Origin: Cranoglanis bouderius
Lineage: Eukaryota > Chordata > Actinopteri > Siluriformes > Cranoglanididae
Reading direction: 5' to 3'
Length of the DNA stretch: 64,000 nt
NCBI GenBank assembly: GCA_023630585.1
Contig: CM042546.1
Span: forward strand, 9,304,810 to 9,368,809
Positions within the stretch are counted from its first letter, which is position 1; every line of letters begins with the position of its first letter. The notes under the pieces are model-generated. The model was given only the letters and a program-made list of their open reading frames with translations. It searched no databases and was not told the origin of the DNA. The position numbers and the translations under genes were made by a program. This document shows, piece after piece, positions 50,591 to 62,934 of the stretch.

Positions 50591-50675
50591 CTCTCTCTTT
50601 GTCTCTCTCTCTCTCTGTCTGTCTCCATGTGTCTGTCTTGGTCTTTCTTTCTCTCTCTCTCTCTCTCTCTCTCTC

Positions 50676-51382
50676 AGGCTGGTATCTAATCTGGAACAGT
50701 TTTGCACTCAAAAGTGCTTACTGTAATGACAGTGTTCAGATCTTCCTGCTAAATTCATGAAAAAAGCTTTAGTGTGTTAGAAGAAAAGTTCGGATGAATG
50801 TCCATCAAGAATCGCAGGTATACAGAAATCTGGAAACTGTGGAAACGATTTATTTATTTATTTATTTTGTAGAAAGGGCACACGTTGAAAATCCTGTCAC
50901 GTCACACAATTTCTGAACGCTTCTACTGTAGGTTTTTTTTCTTTCTTTGCAACGTACCGACAAAATTCATAAGCTCAAGTGTAACGTAAAAAGGCCTATT
51001 TATTTATTTATTCCTTGATTTCTATTTATTTGTTGATTTTATTTGTGATTGATTGACACTTTTTAAAAACATCTTCTGCATAAACTCCCTCAGATTGAAC
51101 CCTGCCTAGTGATGGACATCTCTCTATAGGCTTATTAAAAAAATGCGTCCTCAATTCATTAAGAAGAATTTGCAGGGAAACCAGAAAAGAACGAAAGTGA
51201 CACAACATGGCCATCTTCAGGGAGAGCCAATTAGTCATCGCTGACCCGTCAATTAACATGCAATTAACACCTCTAATTAAGCATGAGCAGGAATAAATAC
51301 ATTTATAAATAAACAAATCGATGCGCTGGGGGAAAGTAAACGGTGACACCTGAGGTCAGGATACAAGAGAGAGAAAAAAAAT
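50676..51382. other. Intronic single-copy sequence
   Basis: TTTA repeats near 50850 and 51000. No exon recognised. Confidence 0.4.
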
Positions 51383-51384
51383 CA

Positions 51385-51460
<76 letters not shown>
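51383..51460 (+). repeat. (TC)n-(AC)n compound microsatellite
   Basis: About 24 bases of TC followed by about 54 bases of AC. Confidence 0.95.
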
Positions 51461-51462
<2 letters not shown>

Positions 51463-51829
51463 CTTACCACTCTGCGGTTTGTTTAGACGCTTCGCAAACA
51501 CGCCTCAGATTTCCACTGTTTGCACCTCAAACCTGCCACAGAGCCTCAAACAGAGGAGCGAGTTACTGATCGACCCTGAGCCTCTCACGCTGAAGGTCAT
51601 GCGGCTCTGAGCCGATCTCAGAACCGCTCTAAAGCTCAGCGTTAGCATCGGAGTTAGTGTTAGCAAACACAAAGAGTGGCCACACAACACTTTTGGGGGA
51701 AAAAAAAACAAGGGCTTCAATTCTTTTCTTTCTAATTAAGCTATTTTAGCATCCAATTTTATCTTTAGCACACAGACAAAAAAATAGACTAATGAATCTT
51801 TCCGGTAGCTATAGACTATGAAACTGATT

Positions 51830-53110
51830 CACTAATATTTAGGATTCATATGATTCAGACTATGACTGATAAAGACTCATGTGATTCATCGACTTGAGAT
51901 TTATAAATATAACATAGACTTGTGTTATTCATATGATTCATAAAGAGTTATGTGATACATAAAGACTCAGGTGATTCACACGATTCGTAGACTCATGATT
52001 CGTAAAAGAGTGTGATTCAGATGATTCATAATGACTTGTGCCTGATAAAGACTCATGTGAGTCACATGATTCAGATGATTCATAAAGACTCACTATGACT
52101 GAGTAACTCGTGATTCGTATGGTTCGTAGAGACTCATGATCCATAAAGACTCGCGCAATTCATATAATGCATAAAGACTTATGATTCATAGAGTTAAGTG
52201 ATACATAAAGACTCAAGTGATTCATACGATTCATAGACTCATGACTCATAAAGGAGTGTGATTCAGATGATTCATAAAGAGTTACTATGACTGAATAACT
52301 CGTGATTCGTATGGTTCGTAAAGACTTATGATTCATAAAGACTCATGCAATTCATATAATGCATAAAGACGTATGATTCATAAAGTTAAGTGATACATAA
52401 AGACTCAAGTGATTCATACAATTCATAGACTCATGATCCATAAAGACTCGTGACTCATATAGATACATGCGATTCATATAATGCAGTCATGATTAATATG
52501 ATTCATAAAGACTAGTGATTCATATGATGTATAAAGACTCATGTTCCATAGAGACTCATTATTCAGATATTTAAATAACTAATAAAGAAAAGACTTAACT
52601 TATATAGAATCGTGGGATTCATAGACTCGTGACTCAAATATTATATAATAATATAGACTTGTGAAATTAATATGATTCATAAAGAGTTATGTGATAAATA
52701 AGGACTCAGGTGATTCATATGATTCGTAGACTCATGATTTATAAAGACTCATGATTCCTAGGAGTGTGATTCAGATGACTCATAATGACTTGACTGATAA
52801 AGGCTCATGTGATTCAGATGATTCAAATGATTCATAAAAACTTACTGTTACTGAATGTCTCATGTGATTCACATATTGTTCGTAAAGACTCATGATTCAT
52901 AAAGACTCACATAATGCATAAAGAGTCGTGATTCATTATTCAGACCCATTATTCAGATAATTAAATAAATAATAATAAAGATAAGACTTCACTGATAAAG
53001 CCTCATGGGATTCATATGATTCATAAAGACTTATGACTCACCGAACCTCAGGACTCATATGGTTCATAAAGGGTCGTGATTCATAAAGATTTGTTTTGCT
53101 AATTCTGCTA
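51830..53110 (+). repeat. Degenerate GATTCATAAAGACTCAT array
   Basis: About 1.3 kb of permuted words: TGATTCATA, AAAGACTCATG, GTGATTCATATGATTC, GTTAAGTGATACATAAAG. Some longer blocks repeat almost intact (GATACATAAAGACTCAAGTG at about 52201 and 52391), showing larger duplications within the array. No coding potential. Confidence 0.9.
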
Positions 53111-53735
53111 ACAGTGACTGATTCATCATTATGCACATGGACTCATGCTAACTGGTGGCTACTGGCTTCCATTCATTGATAGCCAGTTTAGCATTTTTTT
53201 AATCATTAGTGATTTTTTGTAACAAAACGATAGCGTTAGGTCGAACTCATCAACAGTGTATTGTGTGTGTGCGTGTGTGCGTGTGTGTGTGTGTGTGTAA
53301 GAGACAGGATCACATGAGTGATTTGGGAATTACATGGCTGGCTTACCTGGCACTATTTTTCATTCCGATGGCTTATCTATAGCTTGTTTGTTATTTTTTT
53401 GGGGGCGGGATGAGGGAGGGACGGACGGACGGAGACACACACACACACACACACAGTGGGGACATTGAATGACGCACCAGAAAGTGATACACATTTTAAT
53501 TTCACACTTCATCAGCTTTTATGGCCGGCCGTGTCAGAGAGACTCCTCACATACGAACAGCATCACTCAGAGAACATCGCTAATTTCTCTACCTCATGCT
53601 AGCACTGCTTTTACAGCTTTTACGCCCTACGTGCCCATCTTCCCTTCCTTTATTCCCTAAGAAGGGAGGAAGAGAAAGAGGAGCGGTGTTTAACCTCCAG
53701 CGGTCAGCGATAATTCTTGATTCTCTAGACATCGA
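53111..53735. other. Intronic sequence with short (TG)n and (AC)n
   Basis: TG/GCG run at 53264-53298 and (AC)10 at 53436-53454. No exon recognised. Confidence 0.4.
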
Positions 53736-54865
53736 GTTTATTCCTAACTTTAAACCTGCGACTTCAGTTAACTTCTCAAAAATTAACCGTTTAATAAAAG
53801 GTTCAGTTCTAACCCCTGGACTAATCCCAACTTTAATCTCAATCCTAAACCAACTACTTCAAATCCTAAACCTCAAATTTAAGTCTGAACATAAACCTCA
53901 TTTTTAATCCAGATACTAAACCTCAAGTTTAAACCTAAACCTCAAATTTAAGTATATCTAAAATTATATCCAACAAATTTAATCCCAATCCTAAACCTCA
54001 AGTGTAATGCGAAACCTCAAATTTAATCCCAATCCTAAACCTCAAATTTAATCCCCATGCTAAACTTCAAATGTAAACCTAAACCTCAAGTTTATTCCAA
54101 ATCATAAACCTCAAATATAATTCTAAACCTCAAAGTTTAATCTTAAACACACTTTTATCCCAATCCTAAACCTCAAATTTAATCCCAATCCTAACCTGTA
54201 AATCTAATCCCAAATGCAAGCCTCAAGTTTAATCCTAAACCTAAACCACAAGTCTAATACTGATGTTAAATCTCTAAACCAAACTATAGTTTGACCCTAA
54301 TTTTAAACTTCTTCCAAATTTAATCCTAATCCTAAACCTCTAATAGATTTAATCCTTCCCCCTTCCGAGTTTAATCCTAACTCTGAACCTTTCATTAAAA
54401 AAAAAAAAGTTTAATCCCACCATTAAATCACACCAGATTTAATACTAACTCTAATGTCTGACAAGTTTATTTCTAATCCCAAACCTCTCAAATTGAACCC
54501 TAATCTCAAAACTCATGAGTTTAATCCTTAATCCTCAAGGTTTATCTTTATCTAAGCCTCTCATGTATTTAATCTTAATCCCAAACCGCTTAAATACAAT
54601 CCTAATACTACATCTAAAACTCTTTTAAAAATACAAGTTTATCTCTAAACCGAAACCACAAACTTAATCTTAATCCTAAACCTCAATTTAAGTGTACCAT
54701 AAAATGTTAATCCTAATCTTAAACCACTCAAATTTAATCCTAATCCTAAACCTCTATCAAATTAATCACAACCCTAAATCTCTCAGAAATTTAATCCTAA
54801 ACTAAAAGCTTAATCCTCTGAACCTCGAGTTTAGTGCTAATCCTAATCCTTCCAAACTTCCAACT
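53736..54865 (+). repeat. Degenerate CCTAAACCTCAAATTTAATC array
   Basis: About 1.1 kb of AATCCTAAACCTCAAATTTA-type units at a loose 24-30 base period with AATCCCAATCC variants. CTAAACCT recalls telomere-like words, but the array lacks the TAACCC hexamer and is not telomeric. Confidence 0.88.
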
Positions 54866-55270
54866 CCATCTATCACAAAACACACACATACACACACCTG
54901 AATGCTAGTGCAAGAGGCGGAGCTTCCTGAATGGACAGGCGAGTAGAGATAGCTGCTGATTGGTTGGATTTTGGTGATCGTGTACGGAGTATAGTTTGAA
55001 TCTTGTTAACTTTTATTCTTCCCCAGAGAGGCATCTGATTGCTGGAAAAATTAAATGATCATCACCAACACAGAAGAAGAGAAAAAAAGCCCCGTCTCAA
55101 CCGTTACACTCTTCTTTTTTTTTTTTTGGAAAAGAGGAAGAACTGATATGAGAGAGGGAATGCTGAGACGAGTGTGTCGGGGTTTTATGGAGAGAGTAAT
55201 GGAGTGGAAAAGAAGAGTGAAATAAAAGCTGAAATGAGATCTAGTCCACTCCAAACCAGGGAGTTGTGAC

Positions 55271-55274
<4 letters not shown>

Positions 55275-55301
<27 letters not shown>

Positions 55302-55312
55302 CTGTGTGTTGT
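55275..55312 (+). repeat. (TG)n microsatellite next to the cdkal1 exon
   Basis: It lies about 55 bases past the donor of the 55366-55530 exon, in the downstream intron, where it reads CA on the transcript. Confidence 0.93.
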
Positions 55313-55365
55313 AGTAATGTAGATAATGAATGAAAAGCTGACCGTAGATCAGACGACACACTGAC

Positions 55366-55530
55366 CTGGCTGATGCCGGATATTTCTCCCTTCTCCAGCG
55401 GCTGGCTGATGGATGGCGTGATGACCGCGGAGTCCTCCACCGGGCGACCTCGCAGGAAGTGCTTCCCCGCCTCGAAGATCTCCACCTCGATCATCTTTCC
55501 TTTATACTCTGGCTTTTTGGGGACCAGAAC
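55366..55530 (-). CDS. cdkal1: cdkal1 penultimate coding exon (TRAM domain, second half)
   Basis: This 165-base, 55-codon exon begins VLVPKKPEYKGKMIEVEIFE and ends ...PLEKGEISGISQ. It continues the TRAM domain, which binds RNA and positions the tRNA anticodon loop, and then enters the conserved link after it (TPSISQPLEKGE, close to human TPSISKPLAKGE). The acceptor CCTCTGCAG and donor CAG|GTCAGT are both phase 0. A chance frame continues past both splice sites, so the exon limits come from the splice signals and family length, not from stop codons. A (CA)n tract lies about 60 bases into the following intron. Confidence 0.95.
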
Positions 55531-55624
55531 CTGCAGAGGGAGAAGATTTAGGATTTTAGTCCACAGATGGACGTTCAGTCGCTTACACTGCCATGTGGAG
55601 GAACTACACATCACACCATTTCAA

Positions 55625-56530
55625 TAAGCCAATCCATCCGTCTTATGAACACAATTCATCCATCCATCAATCCCTCCATCCATCTGCAGACAATGAACAG
55701 AATCCACTAACCAATTATTACAATCCCTCCATGCATCCATCCGTCTTTTGTCCATCAGGATTATGATCCAAGAGTGCATCTAACCATCACCCATTCATCC
55801 ATCCATCCATCCATCCTTATTGAGAATGGAATGCCTCCATCCATTCTATTAACAGAACCCATGCATTCAGATTATACACCAATCAATGCAGATTATGATC
55901 TTTCTGTGCACCTTCTGTGCATCTTTTATATATTCGTCAATCTTTCCATCCTTGCATCCACCCACCCATTCGTCCAGCCATCCATTATCCAACCATTATC
56001 CATCCATCCATTTTGATACTAAATCTAATCATCTATCCATCCATCCATCCATATTAAACAGAACCTACCCATTCAGATTATAATCCCTAAATCCGTCACA
56101 CATCAACCGATTATTCTACCGAGCTCTAGACATTATGTCCCTCTGTCCATCCATCATACCAGATTATCAAGTGTCCATCCAGATTACAAGCCCTTCTTGC
56201 ATCCATCCATCTATCTATCACCCATCCACCCACTTTTCCATACATCTCTATACATATGATCCTTCTATGCATCCCCAATGCAGATTATGAACAGAATGCA
56301 CACATCAACCCATCCTACTCACCCATCCATCCACCCATCCATTCCACCTACCCACCCATCCATCCACCCATCCATTCCACCTACCTACCCATCCATCCAT
56401 CCACCCATCTATTACACCCACCTACCCATCCATTCATCCATCCCACCTACACAGACAGCCATCCATCCACCCATCCATCCCACCCATCTACCCATCCATG
56501 CATGCATCCATACATCTACCGTAACAAATG
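55625..56530 (+). repeat. CATC (ATCC) tetranucleotide array
   Basis: CATCCATCCATCC runs are interspersed with less regular text such as CAGATTATGA and CCCACCTACCC. Frames rich in His, Pro, Ser and Thr are the repeat. Confidence 0.93.
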
Positions 56531-56581
56531 TCCAAACACACCCAAGACACACACATTGGGAGATGGAAAAACAACCACCAA

Positions 56582-56618
<37 letters not shown>

Positions 56619-57389
56619 ATATGTGTGTGTGTAGCGGTGTTAAATTCACTGCACTCGGCGTAACTAAGGAAAAACCTTCAACTCTGTGAGTCCTAGCGAG
56701 TGTTTAGCTATTCAGAGCTTCAGGCTCCACACATTCTTCCCCAGCTCCAGCATGTCCAGCAGAACTAAAGTGTTATTGATCTCCACGCGCCCAGAGTGAT
56801 ACGAGCCGAGCTGAATCAATAGTGTTCAATAAAAGCAGGACAGCCTTCTTCAAACGCGTACAATCGTCTCTTTATCTGTTCTTCATGTCTACATTCTACA
56901 TTCTCAACCTCAAAAACAGGCGTTAAAGCCACACAGGAAACACGGACACGTTAAGCTTCGAAGACCAAACACTTTATTTTAAAGAATTTAGCGCTTATTC
57001 AGAAGGCTGATGGAATGGAATGGAGCTACGAAAGCTTTTTAAAAACTGCAGGGAGTATGAAGATGTTCGAATACAAGGAAGCACGGTTTTATATAATGTG
57101 TATACATAAATACATAAAATATTGTTTTTTAAAAATCTGTTAACACACACTATAAAAAAATTAAAGGAATAAAATTTCATTTAGCGTTCTGAAGGGCTTT
57201 TCGGTTTGTAACTCAAGGCGAAACTTTAATTATTTTATTTTAAAACGTTTTCCCAGTAGAACCTCTTTAGAAATCTGTTAACTTGTGAAGAACTCCTGAG
57301 AAATTTCTGAAGAGGTTTTGACCAGAATGTAAAGTTCAAAGATCAAACACACTTTTGTTTACGTATTTGTATTCGCATTTAAGGTTGTT
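56531..57389. other. Intronic sequence with (TG)n
   Basis: (TG)n with two TATA breaks at 56581-56632, then single-copy AT-rich sequence. No exon recognised. Confidence 0.45.
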
Positions 57390-57690
57390 GAACGTCTGCG
57401 AAAACGAGTTCGTTCCTGTTCTCACTTATGCTACAGCAGCTAGAAACAGTCGCTCCCTCACTAACGTCTTTTAACTCTCTTTACCTTTGTTACAAAGCGC
57501 TGACACTGGAGACTCCTTCCATGAACGTTACACTGTATATACCGTTACAAATTTTGTAAAATGTTTATCGTTAGCTGTTACCATAGAAACGATAACGCAT
57601 TAGAACGAGCGCATTAATATAAACCTGCGATTATCAGCTGCACCACTGCAGAACATTAATCAACACCTTCTGACCAATCAGATTCAAGAA
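57390..57690 (+). repeat. Dispersed family D1, copy 7 (plus orientation)
   Basis: TCCTGTTCTCACTTATGCTA, GCGCTGACACTGGAGACTCC, TAGCTGTTACCATAGAAACG, GCGCATTAATATAAACCTGC and CTTCTGACCAATCAGATTCA in the full consensus order, making it one of the most complete copies of the 3' half. Confidence 0.82.
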
Positions 57691-57920
57691 CTGACTACAG
57701 ACACAATACTGTTACCGTGGAAACAGTAAAGTACCGAACAGAAGGTTTCTTAAAGGTGCATTAGTCAAGATTAGACAAGGTTAGTTCTTGAGTGGTTAAA
57801 TAGGTGAAGTTCAACAACATTGGAACTTTTCTTTTTTTTTTTTTTTTTTTTTAAGTCCTTGACTCCACCCCCAACTCCCACCCATGTACACAAAGTCACG
57901 CCCTCAGAATAAATGTGTAT

Positions 57921-57963
<43 letters not shown>

Positions 57964-58785
57964 CTGGTCAGTGAGTCCAGTAAGAGTTTGCATTAGCAAG
58001 AAGAAGAAAACAACTATTGCACCTTTAAGGAAAGCAGTAATCTAACGGGTTCCTTATTTTGAGCAAACGTTGAGGAGAACCTACTCGGAGAAGAAGATCC
58101 AAGATGGCGACGTAGTGGAAAAGGTACAAGATCCAGATACAAAATCACGATCGTCTTGTAGCCATGATAAACGTTCTTGATATAACTGATATCTGAAAAT
58201 TTAAACCGGTTTAGTCAGGTTCACGCAATCCAGTTTCCCAGACCTGAGGAGGTCACGTGACGATTCCATTCAACGAACTCTGGATTCTTTCTCCGGATGA
58301 ACAGAGGGATGAAGGGAAGCCCGTGCGGCTCGTCGGGTCACCGAGGTCACGCCATCGATCGCTCCATCGTAGGAGCTAACAAAAGCCCATCTCGACAGCC
58401 ATCGATTGGAGGGAAGGCATTTAATCAGGGACGCCAGCAGTCACGTTTGCTTTGTCGTTTGTTTTTTTCCCCCCCTCTCTTTTCTCGAACGTGATCCCGT
58501 TATTCAAGGCCGGCTCTGTTCTCCAGGGTCTCAAGGACGTGACTGACCATGAAGAAGATGGAGAAGGGTTTCTCAGTGGCAGGAATTTCCCTGAAAACCG
58601 CTGTAGACGTGAAGGATCTCAATGTCATCTTTACCATCGGGCATTTGTTCGGCAGATGCTTTGTTTCGGTTCCTTAACGGTTAAGGCTTGAGGTTCTTGT
58701 TCCTTTTATGTGGGATCTGAACTCGCCACAAAACCTTAAACGTTGAGCTATGAGTCATAGACCACGACGGCTGGGTTTCTTTTCC
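57691..58785. other. Intronic sequence with T-run, (AC)n and a possible promoter-like motif cluster
   Basis: T22 near 57831 and (CA)17 at 57927-57961. A YY1-like CCAAGATGGCGACG lies near 58099 and a CACGTGAC E box near 58253. No transcript start can be assigned. Confidence 0.4.
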
Positions 58786-59130
58786 TCTAACGAGACGTGA
58801 CGTTTTGTCGTCTTATTAATTTCGAGAGAGAAATAAAGAGACAGGCTGGTGAGGGAGCTGCGATAACGTAAGCGAGAACAGGAACTTACTTGCCTCACAG
58901 ACATTCCACAACATTAACTGCAACTATAAGTGGATAAAAAGTACAACGTTCCGTTGTTTAATCAATAAAGTTGTTAGTGTTGGCGTAAGACTTGATAAAA
59001 CAGTTCAGGACGTGCTGTTATGGGAAAATAATCAACTCCAGGGTGGTAACAGTGACTCCGCTTCATCACACCATCCCGTGATTGATTACTTTACTGAAAC
59101 GGCACCACACACACAGCAGTTTATTCCTCA
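58786..59130 (-). repeat. Dispersed family D1, copy 8 (minus orientation)
   Basis: GACAGGCTGGTGAGGGAGCT, GAACAGGAACTTACTTGCCT, GGACGTGCTGTTATGGGAAA and AACAGTGACTCCGCTTCATC run in reverse block order. It then continues with CATCCCGTGATTGATTACTT, which reads like the forward block again, suggesting a folded or tail-to-tail junction. Confidence 0.75.
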
Positions 59131-59739
59131 CAAATTAAGAGCACGATTAGAACCAATACGTGATCCTACGTATACGACGTATAGGTTTCATTTTGGATCA
59201 GACCACAGAGCGTTGATTACAGTGTTAATGTGACTCGCCTCAGAGTTGTTGGCAGGTGTTGTGTGGGCGCGATACGTTTTAATCAAACACCTATACACAG
59301 ATTAGCCGAACTCTCCTCAGAAGTCGGTAAATAATTTACATCTAAAGCCTCTAAATGTTCAAACACTCGGTTCGGTCAGCCTCGAGACAGAGTTCTTTTT
59401 CTTCCCTTTTTTTTAAAAAAAAAAGAAGAAAGATTAAAATGAAAACCCTGTGCCCTGCTGCACATTGCTTCAAACGCAGCCTTGTAAAAACTCCCTTTCA
59501 GACATCTTCAAATAAATCCATTTAGCCGTGCGTTAGACGTCACGTTTGAAGTTTGAAGTGGTGTTTAAAAGGAAGCGATCAGCGATACACCCCTGCTCTC
59601 GCGTCCCCGGGCTATGATCTCGCTTAAGCCTCTCTCTTTCTCTCTCTATAAGTTGAAAGAAAGATGATTTAACACGTGTGTAATGTACACACGCTTACAC
59701 AAACCCTAAACCCCCGACAGCAGTGTGTGGAGATCAGAC

Positions 59740-59741
<2 letters not shown>

Positions 59742-59797
<56 letters not shown>
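59742..59797 (+). repeat. (TG)28 microsatellite
   Basis: A pure run of 56 bases in the cdkal1 intron. Confidence 0.96.
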
Positions 59798-59924
59798 TTT
59801 TTTTCCCCCTGAAGTCACAATGTTAAATTCTTCAGTTTGGATGGATTTTGTTTTTCTCGTTGAAATGTTAACGTTAATGTGTAGAGTTTAAAGGTTTTTT
59901 AAAAAAAATAAAAAATTTCTCAAC

Positions 59925-60175
59925 CTCTGACACTGGAGACTCCTTCCAGAAATGTTAAAACGTCTCCTTACGGAAAACGTCACCATATCGACTATTTTTT
60001 TTGTTTTTAAAAACCTGTTGACTGCCTTACGAGTCCCTGTGAATGAGCTGTTACTATGGAAACGATAACGTATGACAACGTGCGCATTATGGAAAATTGA
60101 TTAACAACTTCTGACCAATCAGAGCCCAGATTTCAATAACACTGTGGTGTTACTGATCATAATAAAAAATACTTT
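59925..60175 (+). repeat. Dispersed family D1, copy 9 (plus orientation)
   Basis: CTCTGACACTGGAGACTCCT, CCCTGTGAATGAGCTGTTAC TATGGAAACGATAACG and CTTCTGACCAATCAGAGCCC. It lies about 400 bases from the 60572-60655 exon and forms an inverted pair with copy 8. Confidence 0.82.
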
Positions 60176-60571
60176 TCTGGAAATAATCCCCCCCCCACCC
60201 CATACCTGGACTGTATTGTTCTTATTGGTGTTTTTAATTTTTAATTAATTCAGATGTTAATGATCTACACATAATGGTCCTGCTGGGTTTTGGAGGAATT
60301 TAACAGTTACCAGGAAAGAATTCAACGGAAACCTTCAGGAATTTGACGGAAACCATTAAGCTCATTTCCATTACGTAGTTTTTTTAGCAGGTTTGAGCTA
60401 CAACTATGAGCTACGAGATGTCACGGTAACCATGGAAACCCACTGAACAGCCAACAGCTGTTTTTAAATAGCTTTGGTCGTAGACCTCTCTAAGTAGACA
60501 TTATTGGGAATTCTTAAATAGGACAAAAACCTTTTTAAAAATCGGGAAACGGTTCATAAACGTCGTCTTAC

Positions 60572-60655
60572 CTGTTCGTAGAATTTGTTGTGGGCGACGT
60601 AGTACTGACCGTCGAACGACTCCTCGGTGACCAACACACTCTGCCTCTCACCAAC
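60572..60655 (-). CDS. cdkal1: cdkal1 internal exon (TRAM domain, first half)
   Basis: CDKAL1 is the eukaryotic threonylcarbamoyladenosine tRNA methylthiotransferase, a radical-SAM Fe-S enzyme that converts t6A37 to ms2t6A37 in tRNA-Lys(UUU) at the ER surface. This 84-base exon encodes 28 residues containing VGERQSVLVTEE and ending in AHNKFYEQ, which I recognise as the start of the TRAM domain of vertebrate CDKAL1. The acceptor is TTTCGTGGCAG and the donor is CAG|GTAAGA, both in phase 0, so it splices cleanly to the next exon. The radical-SAM and MTTase exons are not seen in the remaining 3.3 kb and must lie past the window end. Recognition is from memory of the family and not from an alignment. 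Confidence 0.93.
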
Positions 60656-60954
60656 CTGCCACGAAAGAACAAAAACACTCCTGGTGAATAACGCAAATGC
60701 CCCTGATTATAGAAATTATAAATAAACTTAATTAATCATCACATATGGGGAAGTTCAGTTATGTTGGGATCATCTAATGAACAACAGTGGAGATAAAGGG
60801 TACAGCATATGGATGTATGGATGTATATAGTTAAAACACAGAAAGAAAAAAAAAAACATGGATAATGTTTTTTAAAAGAAAGAATTTACAAGAATCTTCA
60901 TTTAGATCCAAGCACCTAAAAGGGAAAAAAAAGAAAACAAAACAAATCCAGCCA

Positions 60955-61610
60955 AATAATATTTTTTTTCGTGAGATATTAGGAATATCGGGAAAGTTTA
61001 AGAATATGGGGTCTGTCGGGAAACGGGGATGGGGATAATGATAAAATGGAAAAAAAAAGAATATGAGGAATGCAAGGAACATGTGGGGGAAAAAATGAAA
61101 ACATGGGGATTGATGGGAATATAGGAGATATTAGGTATATGGTAAAATGGGACTATGGGGAAATGTAGGAAATACTGGGAATATGGGAAGAATAAAGAGA
61201 ACTGGGGAAATGGGAATTATTGGGAATATCGGGAAAATAGGAACTATTGGGAAATGGGAAACATGGGGAATGTTGGGAATATAGGAACTATTGGGAATAT
61301 AGGAACTATTGGGAAATATGCGGAATGTTGGGAATATAGGAACTATTGGGAATATAGGAACTATTGGGAAATATGGGGAATGTTGGGAATATAGGAACTA
61401 CTGGGAATATAGGAACTATTGGGAAATATGGGGAATGTTGGGAATATAGGAACTATTGGGAAATATGGGGAATATTAAGAATATGAGGAAATAAGAAGAA
61501 TAAGGGGACTGGGGAATATTAGGGATATGGAAAAATCAAGAATACAAGAGCAGGGGGGAAATGGGAAATATTGGGAATATGGGAAAATAAGAATATGGGG
61601 AAGGAGCTAC
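60955..61610 (+). repeat. GGGAATAT-type purine-rich array, block 1
   Basis: Units GGGAATATAGGAACTATT and GGGAAATATGGGGAATGTT recur about 30 times at mixed 15-17 base spacing. It is almost pure purine plus T on the plus strand; the cdkal1 transcript strand is correspondingly pyrimidine-rich. Confidence 0.92.
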
Positions 61611-62021
61611 TGTGTGTGAAACAGAAATCTGGGAAATACATGGAAAAGTGAGAAACATGATGAAACACTGATTTGGTTTATTTATTAATGTTATTTGTTT
61701 TTGTTTTTTTTTACTGTTTATTGCTCTTTTTTATCTATAGAAAAAACTTTTCATTTCATTATCTCTGATCCATTAGACACTCAGGTTACATAATGCTAAA
61801 CTGGTAGCTATAGGATTTCATTACATGTTAGCTACATTAGCTTGGCAGATGCTGTCCAAGAAAAAAAAAGAAAAAAAAAAAGAAAAAAAAAAAGAAAACT
61901 GTAGACAACCAGCATCGTACCGGATGATAGGATGATGGGAGAAATTTCTACATCAGTAACGGTTTCAGTTATAAACATGCATGATAAACAAAGTGCTTTT
62001 ACACTGACCCTCAGCTCATGA

Positions 62022-62063
<42 letters not shown>

Positions 62064-62255
62064 AATCCATGTTCGTCCTGTACAGTTAAATTTAACGTAG
62101 CTGATGCTGATGTATTTACAGAGACTGCGATCCATCTGGCCTCGTTTCAACTCCTGCCTGCTGGTTATTAAAGCACAAGCATGCACTTTGTTAGGGGAAA
62201 AAAGGAAAAAAGTGGCATTCAGGTGTAAGGTTGAAGCTGTTTTTTTCCTTAATGG

Positions 62256-62324
<69 letters not shown>

Positions 62325-62934
62325 TCTCATCATTAAGAGGTGTTAATTTAAAAATGACAGGAACAGCATGTCCAGACTGATGCCGCTCTGATAATTCGCA
62401 TTTGTAAAGGTAAAAAAGAAAAAAAGAAAGAAAGAAAAGAAAAGAAAAGCACACAGGAAATGAGAGTTGTGTCCAAAAGCGTCGGCCTTCTGTAAAACTC
62501 TGAGTTTTTCATGCAATCAAAACATTGTCCTCACTGATGAGCCAATTAACAGCGCCAGTTACACGCAAAGGCAAAATGGGTTGGCATGGCAACTAAATTC
62601 AGTATTGTTAGTGGTCCATTAGGTTTCAGGAGTGTGTGTGTGTGTGTGTGTGTGTGTTATAGTGCTTTACTGTGCCACAAACCCAAATCTGTTGTGCCAT
62701 GAAAAAGAAAAAAATGTGCAAATCCACTAGATATGTGATTATTGAATCATTTCAAGGTGAAACTGGATAATGGAAATAAAATCGAACAGTCTTTTCTATC
62801 GTCATGCCACATGGATTTTTTATTATTATTTTTTAAACAAAAAATGTCCAACAATTCTGGTCCAACAAATCCGGAGATCCAGAGCCAGCACTAGAGCTCA
62901 GGGAACAAAAGGAAGCAAAACCTGTAAGTGAATA
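61611..62934. other. Intronic sequence with (TG)n and (GA)n tracts
   Basis: A-rich repeats near 61860, (TG)19 at 62022-62060, (GA)30 at 62260-62319, AAAGA tract near 62410 and (TG)13 at 62631-62657. No cdkal1 exon recognised. Confidence 0.5.

Noticed and set aside
53736..54865. Interstitial telomeric repeat
   Set aside because: CTAAACCT words recall telomeres, but the vertebrate TTAGGG/CCCTAA hexamer is absent as an array.
55051..55614. 187-codon minus frame taken as one coding unit
   Set aside because: Only the central 55 codons match CDKAL1, and consensus splice sites bound them; the rest is intron, including a CA repeat.
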